From the NCBI GenBank assembly GCA_963827545.1, contig CAWHBI010000031.1:62001-126000 (forward strand): 64,000 nt of DNA, in the 5' to 3' direction. Below the pieces are notes generated by a model. The model worked only from the letters and a program-made list of their open reading frames with translations, was not told the DNA's origin and searched no databases. A program made the position numbers and the translations under genes. Shown here piece after piece: positions 26,590 to 35,361 of the stretch (its first letter is position 1; each line of letters starts with the position of its first letter). The DNA comes from AWTP1-13 sp963827545 (GTDB lineage Bacteria > Pseudomonadota > Alphaproteobacteria > Rhizobiales > Hyphomicrobiaceae).

Positions 26590-29106
26590 ATGTCAGACGC
26601 AGCAACATATGCCGTGGCCAACGGCTCGATACCAGCGCCCCGTCGGGGACTGAGCATTCGCACCGTGCTCATAGCGGCCGTCGCAACGCTCTCCTCGTTG
26701 TTGCTCGTGTCGTTGTGCTGGAAGGGTGCGATTGCGTGGCGGGAGTATGTCAAGGCTCATGAGACACGCACGGCCACGAAAGGCGCGAACGATTACATCA
26801 ACGGTGTCTATGAGCTGCTCATGGAGCGGCTCTATACCAACAATGCCCTGCAGGCCGAGAGCGCGGCCGATGGCCAGGCTCGCGCCAACATCGGCAAAAC
26901 GCGCCAAAGCGCCATCAACCTGATGGAGCGTAGGGGTCTCGCCGCGATCGGCCATTTCGAATTCGATGCCACCAAGAGGGAAGAACTTGCCAAGGCGATT
27001 GCCGGTCTGAACGACATGCGCAAGCGCGCTGACGCGGCAATGGAGATGCCGAAATCACAGCGCGACCAGCAGTTGATCAAGGACTTCGTGCCTGCGGTCA
27101 GCGCCATCGTGGCTCGGGCGCTCATTTTGTGGGAGGTAACCCTTCAGCGATCGACGACCGACGACCCGGTGGCAAAAGAGCTTGGCGTCGTGAAGTTGTT
27201 GGCGTGGAACGCTCGCGACATCTCAGGACACGAACGCTCGAACGTCTCAGCCGCTATTGCGGCGCGAGCACCAATTCCTACAGACAAGGTCGTCGCCAAC
27301 AGCACGATCCGTGCGCGCGTCGACACGATTTGGAAACAGCTCGAGGCCATTTCTGGTCTCGGACAGAGCACAGCTCAGGCGACCGGCGACGCATATGCCC
27401 CGCTCCGAACAGCAGCTGCCCGCGCCAAGCAAGTCTATTTTGGCGAATTCCGCGATTTGGCTGACAGGATGGCCAAGCTCAGCGCAGAGGCGTCGGCAAA
27501 CGCGGGACCAGCTGCGTCCGGCAATCTCGCGAAGGTCGAGGTTGCCTACGGCATGACAGCCAACGAATGGGTCGATGCGACGACCCCTCGGCTCTACACG
27601 CTGCTCGAGGTCATGAATGCGGCTGGCACAGTAAGCGAGGCGCACACACTGCGCGTGGAAGCGGACGCGTGGTGGAAACTGCTCCTCATCGGCGCCATGC
27701 TGCTGCTTGGTCTCGGTGTCGCTATCGGGAGCGTCTACTTGGTCATTTATCGCGTGTCTCGCCCGCTGAACGCTCTTACCGACATCATGCAACAACTGGA
27801 CGGTCGCAACGCCGAAATCATTGTCCCAGGAACCAACCGCGCGGATGAGCTCGGTACGCTGGCGCGCGCCATCTCGATCTTGCGCGACGACGCGGTAGAC
27901 AAAATCAGGCTGGAAACCGAGACGGAGAAGACGCGCAAGCTTGCGGAGGAGGACCGCGCGGCCCGAGAGGCCGAAAAGGCCGAGCAGGCCCGCCAGTCCC
28001 AAGCCACGATCACGGCACTGGCCCAGGGTCTTGGGCGGTTGGCAAATGGCGACCTCCTTTGTCAGATCGAGACGCCGTTCGCCTCGGATTCGGAGCGGCT
28101 GCGGGCTGACTTCAATGCGGCAGTGGGAGGGCTGAAGGAAACGATGCTGGCCGTGGTTGCAAGCACCCAGGCGATCGGTTCGGGCACGGCGGACCTCTCG
28201 ACGGCCGCAGAGGACCTGTCGCGGCGCACCGAGCAGCAGGCGGCGAGCCTGGAAGAGACGGCGGCCGCGCTCGACCAGATCACGGCTACGGTCAAGAAGG
28301 CCGCCGAAGGCGCCACGCATGCCCGCACCGTCGTCGCCACTGCGAAGAATGACGCCGAGAAGGGCGGCGAGGTGGTGCGCAAGACGGTCGAGGCCATGGC
28401 CGGCATCGAGAAGTCGTCCCGGCAAATCGGTCAGATCATCGGCGTGATCGACGAGATCGCCTTCCAGACCAACCTGCTGGCTTTGAACGCAGGCGTGGAG
28501 GCAGCGCGCGCGGGCGATGCAGGCCGCGGGTTCGCCGTTGTTGCTTCCGAGGTGCGCGCGCTGGCCCAGCGCTCGGCGGAAGCCGCCAAGGAGATCAAGG
28601 GCCTCATTTCGGCCTCGACGGCGCAGGTGGAGCAGGGCGTGTCGCTGGTGGCCGAGACCGGCAAGTCGCTCGAACGGATCATCACGCAGGTGGCCGAGAT
28701 CAACATAGTGGTTTCCGATATCGCCGCCGGCTCGCAGGAGCAGTCGACAGGGCTGCAGCAGGTCAACACCGCCATCAACCAGATGGACCAGATGACGCAA
28801 CAGAACTCAGCCATGGTTGAAGAGTCGACGGCGGCAAGCCGCGCGCTCTCACGGGAAACTGACGAGCTGTCGCGCCTGATCGGTCAATTCCGGGTCGGGC
28901 AGATAGGTCAAGCTGCCGCGACCAACTCGGACCGCCGGGCGGTGCCGAAGTCCACACAGCGCCCCCGCGATGCCACGCAAGAGCGCTCATTAGCCGAGAA
29001 GAGATCGGCCCACCCAATCCTGAAGCCCCGGTCCAGCAACCACGCCTCGGCACCCGCGCGCAAGCGAGAACCGGAACCACTTGCGGAAGGCTGGCAGGAT
29101 TTCTGA
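26590..29106 (+). CDS. Methyl-accepting chemotaxis protein with CheR-tether-like end
   Basis: The 838-residue receptor has TM1 at about residues 22-45 and a roughly 310-residue, mostly helical periplasmic domain that is not a standard PAS/Cache type. TM2 lies near 362-383, then a HAMP domain, an acidic coiled coil rich in Glu/Lys, and a signalling domain. The hairpin tip is the conserved IDEIAFQTNLLALNAGVEAA and AGRGFAVVASEVRALAQRS. The extreme C-terminus, after a basic flexible linker, reads EGWQDF. This matches the W-x-x-F pentapeptide that tethers CheR/CheB in long-tailed receptors. No che genes are nearby. The start ATG 26590 was preferred over an upstream one with a poor N-terminus. Confidence 0.93.
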   Translation: MSDAATYAVANGSIPAPRRGLSIRTVLIAAVATLSSLLLVSLCWKGAIAWREYVKAHETRTATKGANDYINGVYELLMERLYTNNALQAESAADGQARANIGKTRQSAINLMERRGLAAIGHFEFDATKREELAKAIAGLNDMRKRADAAMEMPKSQRDQQLIKDFVPAVSAIVARALILWEVTLQRSTTDDPVAKELGVVKLLAWNARDISGHERSNVSAAIAARAPIPTDKVVANSTIRARVDTIWKQLEAISGLGQSTAQATGDAYAPLRTAAARAKQVYFGEFRDLADRMAKLSAEASANAGPAASGNLAKVEVAYGMTANEWVDATTPRLYTLLEVMNAAGTVSEAHTLRVEADAWWKLLLIGAMLLLGLGVAIGSVYLVIYRVSRPLNALTDIMQQLDGRNAEIIVPGTNRADELGTLARAISILRDDAVDKIRLETETEKTRKLAEEDRAAREAEKAEQARQSQATITALAQGLGRLANGDLLCQIETPFASDSERLRADFNAAVGGLKETMLAVVASTQAIGSGTADLSTAAEDLSRRTEQQAASLEETAAALDQITATVKKAAEGATHARTVVATAKNDAEKGGEVVRKTVEAMAGIEKSSRQIGQIIGVIDEIAFQTNLLALNAGVEAARAGDAGRGFAVVASEVRALAQRSAEAAKEIKGLISASTAQVEQGVSLVAETGKSLERIITQVAEINIVVSDIAAGSQEQSTGLQQVNTAINQMDQMTQQNSAMVEESTAASRALSRETDELSRLIGQFRVGQIGQAAATNSDRRAVPKSTQRPRDATQERSLAEKRSAHPILKPRSSNHASAPARKREPEPLAEGWQDF

Positions 29107-29247
29107 CACCCCTGTGAGAAGAGGTCTCGTGGTCCCACGAGGGTCCGTGAGCGATCCGCAGCATTCGACAGTATCGAGCCTCCCCCGAAGTCCCGAAGTC
29201 TTGGCGCTCATCGCCGATGCGAGGCGCCCGCGTATCACTCGTCAGCG

Positions 29248-29830
29248 CTACTGCAGAGACCGCTGCGCGCGGTCGCGCACCAGCTTTGGACCGGTGATGA
29301 GCTTGGGGGCCGGGCTCGTCTTCGCTGGATTCTGTATTGCGCTCCTTGGCCGTGGAGACGCTGGCGCTTGCGAAGCACTGCTCGAGGCTGGCGCAGCGCC
29401 TGGCTCCCGAGGGATGCGTCGGTGTCGCGGGACCATTGCCGAAGGAACGGCACACCTGCATGAGGCCTTGGCGGTCGAGCCAACCCTGTCGAACCCCTTG
29501 CTTCACAGCCCAGCAGTCGGCGCCTGTCTCGCTGGCGCCGACATGGTGGTGACCGCACTCGTGATGGAAGACGAAGAGGCGCACCGTGTCGGGCTGCCGA
29601 TTGAGCAGAAACGGATTGAAGACGACCACGCCCGGGGCAGCCAGACCGAGATTGGGCAGACCCGGATCGAGCACGTTGCGCGCGCCTCCGCACCGCAAGG
29701 CCCGGCCGGCGATACTGAGCGCCCCATCGCGCCGCAGGTCGACCGAGGGCGATGATTGCACGAGATGGCTGTCGACACCCACCAGCAGGGCGAGCGCCGC
29801 AACGCGGCGCAACGCGCAGCTCCAACGCAT
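29248..29830 (-). CDS. Exported hypothetical protein with HExxH motif (probable frameshift)
   Basis: The protein starts with a short signal-like segment (ALRRVAALALLVGV). It contains LRRDGALSIAGRALRCGG, GLAAPGVVVFNPFLLNRQP and the putative zinc-metallopeptidase motif LFVFHHECGHHHVG, followed by GADCWAVKQGVRQGWL. The frame as written runs on antisense into the chemoreceptor gene to 28775 with no sensible sequence. Dropping one G from the five-G run at 29305-29309 instead yields GPKLITGPKLV and a stop at 29248. I take that as the true end, giving about 194 residues. It converges with the chemoreceptor gene. Family not named. Confidence 0.6.
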
Positions 29831-30455
29831 GACTTGAGCTCCCTCGAATTGTGTCCCGTGCAATGCCGTAGACCACAGGCTTATGACTTAACTTGGGCAC
29901 CTGAAACTGAGCTGTAAGCGTCCGCGCCTACTCGCGCCTCCACATTGCATGACTTGCTGGACGCGGGACTGGCGGTGCAACCTGGTCCAAGCGAAGCATT
30001 TCCGCGGCTACTGATAGTCCGGAGTCGTCATTCCGACAGGCCGGCTGGGCAGCGGGGGTAGTCGCACGCCACCTGCCCGCAGGTAGCGTCCCGCGCACCC
30101 ACCTTTCGTCGCCGCTGGGAATGCGGTCCAGCGCGACCGAAGCTCGTCACCGACACCGCTCTGGCGCTTGGAGGTGGGTGATCCGCCTTCTGGACGATCG
30201 CGGCACTGCACCAAATTTGATCACTGGGAGAAGCCCAGAATGGATGATCTGTCTTTCCCTCAGCACAACGTTCGCAATTTTGCGGCCGCTAGCCGTGGCG
30301 CTGGCTCCTGGTCTACAATCCGGTCGCTGAGAATGAAAATGGGTTCCGCTCGTGGCGGCGCGTCTAGACACGCCTTCTTGCGAGGGATGCGGACCACAAC
30401 GCCAGCAAGGAATCGTCGGACCAGCATGACTAGTCGAACGAAGGGAGAAGATCGT
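29831..30455. other. 625-bp intergenic region, no gene recognised
   Basis: No open frame here has a recognisable family, signal or ribosome-binding site. The region lies between the divergent HExxH gene and the DctP receptor gene and must hold promoters for both. GGGAG at about 30443 serves the DctP start. Confidence 0.4.
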
Positions 30456-31628
30456 ATGCAACCGCAAGCCACAGCCGTCGAGCCGGCTGCCGTCCGCCAG
30501 AGGTCCGTGAGGACCAAAGGAGTGATAGCGGGCGCCGTCTTGGCGCTGATCGCCGCCATTACCCTGGTGTTTGCCGACCCGACGCTGGCACAGCAGCCCG
30601 CGCCGAGAACTCTCAAGATGCAGTCCACTTGGCCGGCGAGCCTTACGCTGCAGGACAACTTCAAGTTCTTTGCGGAGCGCGTCGACAAGCTGACCGGCGG
30701 CGCCCTGAAGATCGAGGCCCTTGCCGCGGGCCAGATCGTGCCGCCGTTCGAGATCCTCGATGCCACGCACAAGAAGGTCCTCGATGGCGGCCACGGCATC
30801 TCCTACTACTGGGTCGGCAAGAACAAGGCCGCCACGCTGTTCTCGAGCACGCCGGCCGGCATCGTCGGCATGGACCAAATTGACTTCATGGGTTGGATTT
30901 ACGAAGGCGGCGGCCTCGACCTGTGGTGGGACTTCTACCAGAAGGAGCTGAAGCTCAACGTCATCGCCTTCCCGATCCTGCCGGCGAGCCCACAAGCGCT
31001 CGGCTGGTTCAAGCGGCCGATCACGAGCGTGGAAGACTTCAAAGGCATGAAGTGCCGCCAGACCGGGATCGTCGCCGAGATCTACAAGCGCATGGGCATG
31101 AACACGGTGAACATGCCCGGAGGCGAGATCGTGCCTTCAGCCGAGCGCGGCGTGATCGACTGTGCCGAGTGGGTCGGCGGGATCGAGGATTTGCGCCTCG
31201 GTCTGCCTCAGGTATGGAAGTATCACTATACCCCTGGCCCGCACGAAATGAGCTCGGTCGGCGAGCTCATCATCAACAGCGAGGTGTGGGCGAGCCTGCC
31301 CCCGCAGCAGCAGGAGGCGATCCGCTCGGCCACCACCGAGACCTTCCTGCGATGGTGGGTGAGGTGGCAGAAGCAGAACGCCGATGCCATCGAGGAGATG
31401 CAGACCAAGCACGGCACGCAGATCCTGCGCACTCCGCCTGAAATCCTGACCGAGTTCTTCAAGGCGTGGGACGCGATCGCCCAGGAGGAAATGGCGGTCA
31501 ACCCCTTCTTCAAGAAGGTCTACGACTCGCAGAAGGCCTACGCGGCAAAGGTGATACCGGCGAGGCGCTTCATGTTCCCGCCCTACTCGTTCGGGGCCAA
31601 CTACTACTTCCCGCCGGTGACGAAGTAA
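30456..31628 (+). CDS. TRAP transporter DctP-type solute receptor
   Basis: The 390-residue protein has an unusually long basic N-terminus before the signal core (VIAGAVLALIAAITLVFA, cleavage near LAQQ). The mature part is a DctP-family receptor: LKMQSTWPASLTLQDNFKFFAERVDKLTGG, then VEDFKGMKCRQTGIVAEIYKRMG with the conserved arginine that binds the substrate carboxylate, and GVIDCAEWVGGIEDLRLGL. This group binds 2-oxo acids or related carboxylates. No dctQM genes adjoin it. A strong terminator follows, so it is monocistronic. Confidence 0.92.
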   Translation: MQPQATAVEPAAVRQRSVRTKGVIAGAVLALIAAITLVFADPTLAQQPAPRTLKMQSTWPASLTLQDNFKFFAERVDKLTGGALKIEALAAGQIVPPFEILDATHKKVLDGGHGISYYWVGKNKAATLFSSTPAGIVGMDQIDFMGWIYEGGGLDLWWDFYQKELKLNVIAFPILPASPQALGWFKRPITSVEDFKGMKCRQTGIVAEIYKRMGMNTVNMPGGEIVPSAERGVIDCAEWVGGIEDLRLGLPQVWKYHYTPGPHEMSSVGELIINSEVWASLPPQQQEAIRSATTETFLRWWVRWQKQNADAIEEMQTKHGTQILRTPPEILTEFFKAWDAIAQEEMAVNPFFKKVYDSQKAYAAKVIPARRFMFPPYSFGANYYFPPVTK

Positions 31629-31655
31629 GCGCCGGCACAGTTGAAGCTGACAAGC

Positions 31656-31688
31656 AATCGGCCGCCCTCGAGCGGCCGATTTTTTTTG
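31656..31688 (+). terminator. Rho-independent terminator after the DctP gene
   Basis: Perfect 10-base arms AATCGGCCGC and GCGGCCGATT surround a six-base loop and are followed directly by seven T residues. It is the clearest intrinsic terminator in the window. Confidence 0.9.
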
Positions 31689-31922
31689 CTTTGAAGGTGT
31701 GTAACCGATCGCTGGACCTTGCTCGCGCGCGATCGCAGGGCATAGCAAACAGATCGTCCGACAAAGGATAGCGGATCCGATTCGGCTCGATGCCGCAGCG
31801 CTTCCGCTCGCCGCGCCGCAAATTAGGCTTGGCACAATTTGATTTGCGCAGCGGCACCTCTCAGCCGATGTTGGGGCTCGACCATATCGCGGGCCGGGGC
31901 GGCAAAACCAAGGAGCGTGGTG

Positions 31923-32321
31923 ATGGCGGATTTGACAGGCAATGGAGCAAAGGAAGGTCGCAACCAGCCGGGATCGCCTTCGGTTGGATTGCAGGCGATC
32001 ATGGAAATGCAGGGGCCGGCGGCGCAGACGATGTTGGAGGTGAACCGCAGGCTTTACGATGGAATCATCGAGATCAACAAGGAATGGACGTCCTTCGTGA
32101 ATGGCCGCCTGAAGGAAGATCTCGCGGTGCCGAGACAGCTGGCGGCGTGCAAGTCCATGCAGGACATGCTCGGCGTCTATGCCGAGTACGTCGAGCGAGC
32201 CTGCTCCCAGTATCAATCCGGCTTCGAGCAGATGGCCAAGGTCGGCAGAGCCATGGCGGAGGACACGATGAATGCCGTGCGCCTTCACCCTGATGAGCTG
32301 GCCAAGAAGAGCCGCAATTGA
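31923..32321 (+). CDS. Phasin family protein
   Basis: The 132-residue protein is almost wholly helical and has the phasin pattern: QAIMEMQGPAAQTMLEVNRRLYDGII, NKEWTSFVNGRLKEDLAVPRQLAAC and YAEYVERACSQYQSGFEQMAKVG. Phasins coat polyhydroxyalkanoate granules and limit their size. ATG 31923 is preceded by AAGGAG at seven bases. No PHA synthase genes are in the window. Confidence 0.85.
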   Translation: MADLTGNGAKEGRNQPGSPSVGLQAIMEMQGPAAQTMLEVNRRLYDGIIEINKEWTSFVNGRLKEDLAVPRQLAACKSMQDMLGVYAEYVERACSQYQSGFEQMAKVGRAMAEDTMNAVRLHPDELAKKSRN

Positions 32322-32408
32322 CCTGCGCCCGGCTGTGCCGTGCCGGGAGAACTCTCGATTGCTGAAGGTGGGGCCGGATCGCCGTGGCGCGCCCGGCCCT
32401 GCTGACGG

Positions 32409-32657
32409 TCACATCAGTGGGCGGCCATCGACATGGGTGAGCATCATTAATTGCAGTGCGCGCTTGCTGGCTTCGGCGACCAGGACACCGACGCCCGGCA
32501 AGTCCCGCTCGGAAACGAGCGCCCTGATGGCCCGCGCGTAGTCTGCCGCAGAGCTGGTGCCCAGCGGATTCTCCGGATGCTCAGAGTCGAAGGCCAGCGC
32601 CTTTACCTGCATGGCGGCCACGATCTCGGCGATCTCTCGCGTGATGGGTAGTGACAC
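32409..32657 (-). CDS. Hypothetical protein, 82 residues
   Basis: The product begins VSLPITREIAEIVAAMQVKAL and ends KRALQLMMLTHVDGRPLM, mostly helical and cytosolic, of no family I know. A GTG at 32657 with GGGGAG seven bases upstream is a convincing start. The frame is open 44 codons further upstream, but without a ribosome-binding site. It lies between the phasin gene and the TAXI receptor gene. Confidence 0.5.
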   Translation of the reverse strand: MSLPITREIAEIVAAMQVKALAFDSEHPENPLGTSSAADYARAIRALVSERDLPGVGVLVAEASKRALQLMMLTHVDGRPLM

Positions 32658-32882
32658 CTGTGCTCTCCCCACAATGTGAATGGGAAACAAAGCCGAGTTG
32701 ATCAACCCTTTACACTGAAGCGTTGCCTCCTTCGGCCAGAAGAGAGAACCATCCCTGGCACAGCCCGCTACTTCGGCAACAGCCCGCACCCTAGCAGGCG
32801 GTCCGTGTCTGAGAACTCCCTTGGGGGCTACCCAAGCACAAAGTTGTCGCTGCAGTTGTGGACAAGTGTAACAAATTGCACT

Positions 32883-32912
32883 GCGGGCTGCCGGTTCGTC
32901 CCGGCAGCCCGC
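32883..32912 (-). terminator. GC-rich hairpin downstream of the TAXI receptor gene
   Basis: Twelve-base complementary arms (GCGGGCTGCCGG and CCGGCAGCCCGC) lie 27 bases past the TAXI gene's stop. No clean T-run follows on the minus strand, so it may be a 3'-end stabilising hairpin rather than a full intrinsic terminator. Confidence 0.5.
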
Positions 32913-32939
32913 CCTTACGCAAGCCAGCGCTGGCCCGCG

Positions 32940-33905
32940 TCACTCGACCTTGATGCCCTTTTCCTTGAAGTACTTCAGCGCGCCGGGATGCCACGGGATG
33001 CCGGCGCGGTCCGAGGTCTGCAACTCGGCCTTGATGTTGAGCGCCTCTTTGTGCACCAGGGCGAGGTCGTCGCGCTTCTCCAGCATGATCCTGGTCAGAT
33101 CGTAGGCGAGCTGATCGTCCGTGTTGGCGTTGACCGCCATGATGTTCCACACGGTGATGCCCTTGGAGTCTGCCTCCATCCCAGCGTAGGTCGTCTTGGG
33201 CATAATGCCCGCGGCATAGATGTTGCCGTACTTGGCGATCATCTTGTCGACGTACTGGGCGTGGTCGATGATCTTGATCTTGGTGTTGGGGGTGGCCGCC
33301 AGATCGGTGATCGACGAGGTCGGCAGGCCCACCACGAAGAAGAAGGCGTCGATCTTCTTGTCCTTGATGGCGTTGACCGACTCGGCGACGCCGAGCCGCT
33401 CGCGCTTCATGTCCTTGTCCTTGTCGAGGCCGGCCGCCTCGATGACGCGGAGCGCGAACACCTCCGTGGCGCTGCCGGGCGAGCCGGTCGACACGCGCCG
33501 GCCCTTCATGTCCTCCACCTTGCTGATGCCGGTGCCCTCGACGGTCACCACGTGCATGTAGTTGGCATACATCACGGCCAGCGCGCGGATGGGAAGCTTG
33601 CCGTTCGCGAACTTGTCGAGGCCGTTGATGGCGTCCCAGGCCGCGTCGACTTGCGTGAAGCAGATGTCGGCCTTGCCCGAGCCGATCAGCTGCAGGTTGG
33701 CAACCGAACCGCCAGTGACCTGCGCCGTGGCCGTGACACCCGCGAGCTCCTTGCCGAGGATGTTGCCGAAGCCGCCGCCGAGCGGATAGTAGACGCCGCC
33801 CGTGCCACCGGTGGCGATCGAAAGCTGCTTGCTCTGCTGCGCCTCTGCCGTCGACACACCGGCGACGGCGATCAGACACAGAGCCAATAGTCTGCCGAGT
33901 TTCAT
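32940..33905 (-). CDS. TAXI-family TRAP transporter solute receptor
   Basis: The 321-residue protein has a signal peptide (LGRLLALCLIAVAGVSTAEA) and the TAXI signature ATGGTGGVYYPLGGGFGNIL. It continues with GGSVANLQLIGSGKADICFTQ and MKGRRVSTGSPGSATEVFALR. TAXI receptors work with fused TRAP permeases, the type encoded at 23681-25903 on the same strand. The two are separated by unrelated genes here. ATG 33905 follows GGGAGG. Ligand unknown; dicarboxylates and glutamate-like compounds are known for the family. Confidence 0.92.
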   Translation of the reverse strand: MKLGRLLALCLIAVAGVSTAEAQQSKQLSIATGGTGGVYYPLGGGFGNILGKELAGVTATAQVTGGSVANLQLIGSGKADICFTQVDAAWDAINGLDKFANGKLPIRALAVMYANYMHVVTVEGTGISKVEDMKGRRVSTGSPGSATEVFALRVIEAAGLDKDKDMKRERLGVAESVNAIKDKKIDAFFFVVGLPTSSITDLAATPNTKIKIIDHAQYVDKMIAKYGNIYAAGIMPKTTYAGMEADSKGITVWNIMAVNANTDDQLAYDLTRIMLEKRDDLALVHKEALNIKAELQTSDRAGIPWHPGALKYFKEKGIKVE

Positions 33906-34082
33906 CAGGTCGAACCTCCCTGGGTTGCGGGCCGCTTCGTTGCTGGGCAACGGCCCTTCGTCCATGCCTCTTAGCGAAGCGACCATGAGAGAGCAAGCAT
34001 GGCCTGGTCGAGGCACCGGCCTACCAGGCTGATCTTGCCGGGGCTTTGGCGAGCAACAGCATTTTGCGCTATAATCAATCCC

Positions 34083-34325
34083 ATGACCAAGACCCAGGCA
34101 AGCATTCTGGAGAGCATAGCTGCCTTGCCCGAGGCTGAGCGGCGCGAGCTCATCGAGCATCTCGTCGCGAGCAACATGGGGGCGTCCAGCTTCTATGAAC
34201 GGATGACGCCTCAGCAGCGAGCGCATCTCGCCGAGGGTATTGCCCAAGCCGAACGCGGAGACGGCAAACCAGCCGAGGAGGTCTACGCAGAACTCGCCCG
34301 ACGCTTCGATCTCCCGCCTGCATGA
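34083..34325 (+). CDS. Antitoxin-like protein of a ParE-type toxin-antitoxin pair
   Basis: The 80-residue acidic protein (SILESIAALPEAERRELIEHL) resembles the short helical antitoxins of the addiction-module-component type and is paired with a ParE/RelE toxin. Its stop overlaps the toxin start (ATGA), so toxin synthesis is coupled to that of the antitoxin. No clear ribosome-binding site is visible; TATAAT at 34071-34076, with poor spacing, could be the -10 of a short leader. Confidence 0.75.
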   Translation: MTKTQASILESIAALPEAERRELIEHLVASNMGASSFYERMTPQQRAHLAEGIAQAERGDGKPAEEVYAELARRFDLPPA

Positions 34326-34630
34326 AGGTCGTCTTCGCGCCCCGCGCCGAAGCGGATTCTGCTCATCACTTCAGCTACGGCATCCACCGCTTCGGCCAGG
34401 CGGTGGCTGAGCGAACGTTGGAGCGCCTCAAGAACTACCTCGATCCTTTTCTCGTCACCTACCCTCGCACGGCCACTTTCATCCCCGAAATCAATGCATT
34501 CGAAACTTGGGTCCCCAAAACGCCGTTTGTGATCTTCTTCCGGATCGAGCCGGACCACGATGTGCTCCGTGTGCTCGCCATCTTCCATCACGCGCAAGAC
34601 CGAGCACACTTCGACCCCGACGACGTTTAG
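34322..34630 (+). CDS. RelE/ParE family toxin
   Basis: The 102-residue basic protein has the ParE layout: MKVVFAPRAEADSAHHFSYGI, a helical pair with TLERLKNYLDPFL, and the C-terminal strands VIFFRIEPDHDVLRVLAIFHHAQD. ParE toxins block DNA gyrase; RelE relatives cut mRNA. The lack of RelE's usual basic catalytic cluster and the His-His end favour a ParE-like role. It forms a two-gene operon with the overlapping antitoxin. Confidence 0.82.
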   Translation: MKVVFAPRAEADSAHHFSYGIHRFGQAVAERTLERLKNYLDPFLVTYPRTATFIPEINAFETWVPKTPFVIFFRIEPDHDVLRVLAIFHHAQDRAHFDPDDV

Positions 34631-34695
34631 GGAGCTCGATCTTGCCCTAGGGTCCTGTGCGGGCATAAAGCCGCAAGGCAAGAGAGGCGAGCCCC

Positions 34696-35253
34696 ATGCG
34701 CGATCCAGACATACCCACCCTTCCCCGCGGCTATTTCGCTATTGGCGCCGAGCGCATCTCGAAAGCGCTCAACCTCGGCAACCTGATGCGGTCCGCGCAC
34801 GGATTTGGTGCGAGCTTCACGTTCACCATCGGCGCCAGCTACCAGGCACTGGAGGCGCGCGCCGACACCTCGAAGGGCGCCCAGCACCTGCCGCACTACA
34901 ATTGGCAGACGGTGGACGAGCTGGCGCTGCCGGCCGGCTGCCGCCTCGTCGGCGTGGAGCTGCTGGAGGAGGCCATCGACCTGCCGAGCTTTCACCATCC
35001 TCTGCGTGCAGCCTACGTGCTGGGGCCGGAACGCGGCGCGCTTTCGCAGGGCCTTCTCGCCAGGTGCGACTATACCGTGCGCATCCCGACCAGCTTCTGC
35101 GTGAACCTGGCGATGGCGGGGGCCATCGTCATGTACGACCGGGTGCGGTCGCTGGGCCGGTTTCCACCGCGGCCCCTGCACGAGGGCGGACCTGACCAGA
35201 CCGGCCCGCGCTCCTATCGACGCAAGACTGGCCGAACCGGCGGCCAGACCTAG
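34696..35253 (+). CDS. SpoU/TrmH family RNA 2'-O-methyltransferase
   Basis: The 185-residue protein has the knotted SPOUT fold motifs: SKALNLGNLMRSAHGFGA (motif 1), AYVLGPERGALSQGLLARCD (motif 2) and VRIPTSFCVNLAMAGAIVMYDR (motif 3, asparagine present). It uses S-adenosylmethionine to methylate a ribose of tRNA or rRNA. It is shorter than TrmH and lacks the N-terminal substrate-binding domain of RlmB, so the site is uncertain. Confidence 0.88.
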   Translation: MRDPDIPTLPRGYFAIGAERISKALNLGNLMRSAHGFGASFTFTIGASYQALEARADTSKGAQHLPHYNWQTVDELALPAGCRLVGVELLEEAIDLPSFHHPLRAAYVLGPERGALSQGLLARCDYTVRIPTSFCVNLAMAGAIVMYDRVRSLGRFPPRPLHEGGPDQTGPRSYRRKTGRTGGQT

Positions 35254-35361
35254 CCGAGGACGGCGCGTCCTGGACGCAGCGCCTGTGCTGCCTTGCAGGG
35301 CCGCGGCTCTTGAGGGAATATGCCGACGCATTTTTCATGCCGTTGGCTCTCTGGAGGGATC

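Noticed and set aside
28775..29247. Long minus-strand frame extending the HExxH gene antisense to the chemoreceptor
   Set aside because: The extension is arginine/serine-rich shadow sequence; a one-base correction gives a natural end at 29248.
30008..30455. Upstream extension of the DctP receptor to 30168
   Set aside because: The start at 30456 has a good GGGAG site and the extension would bury the signal peptide.
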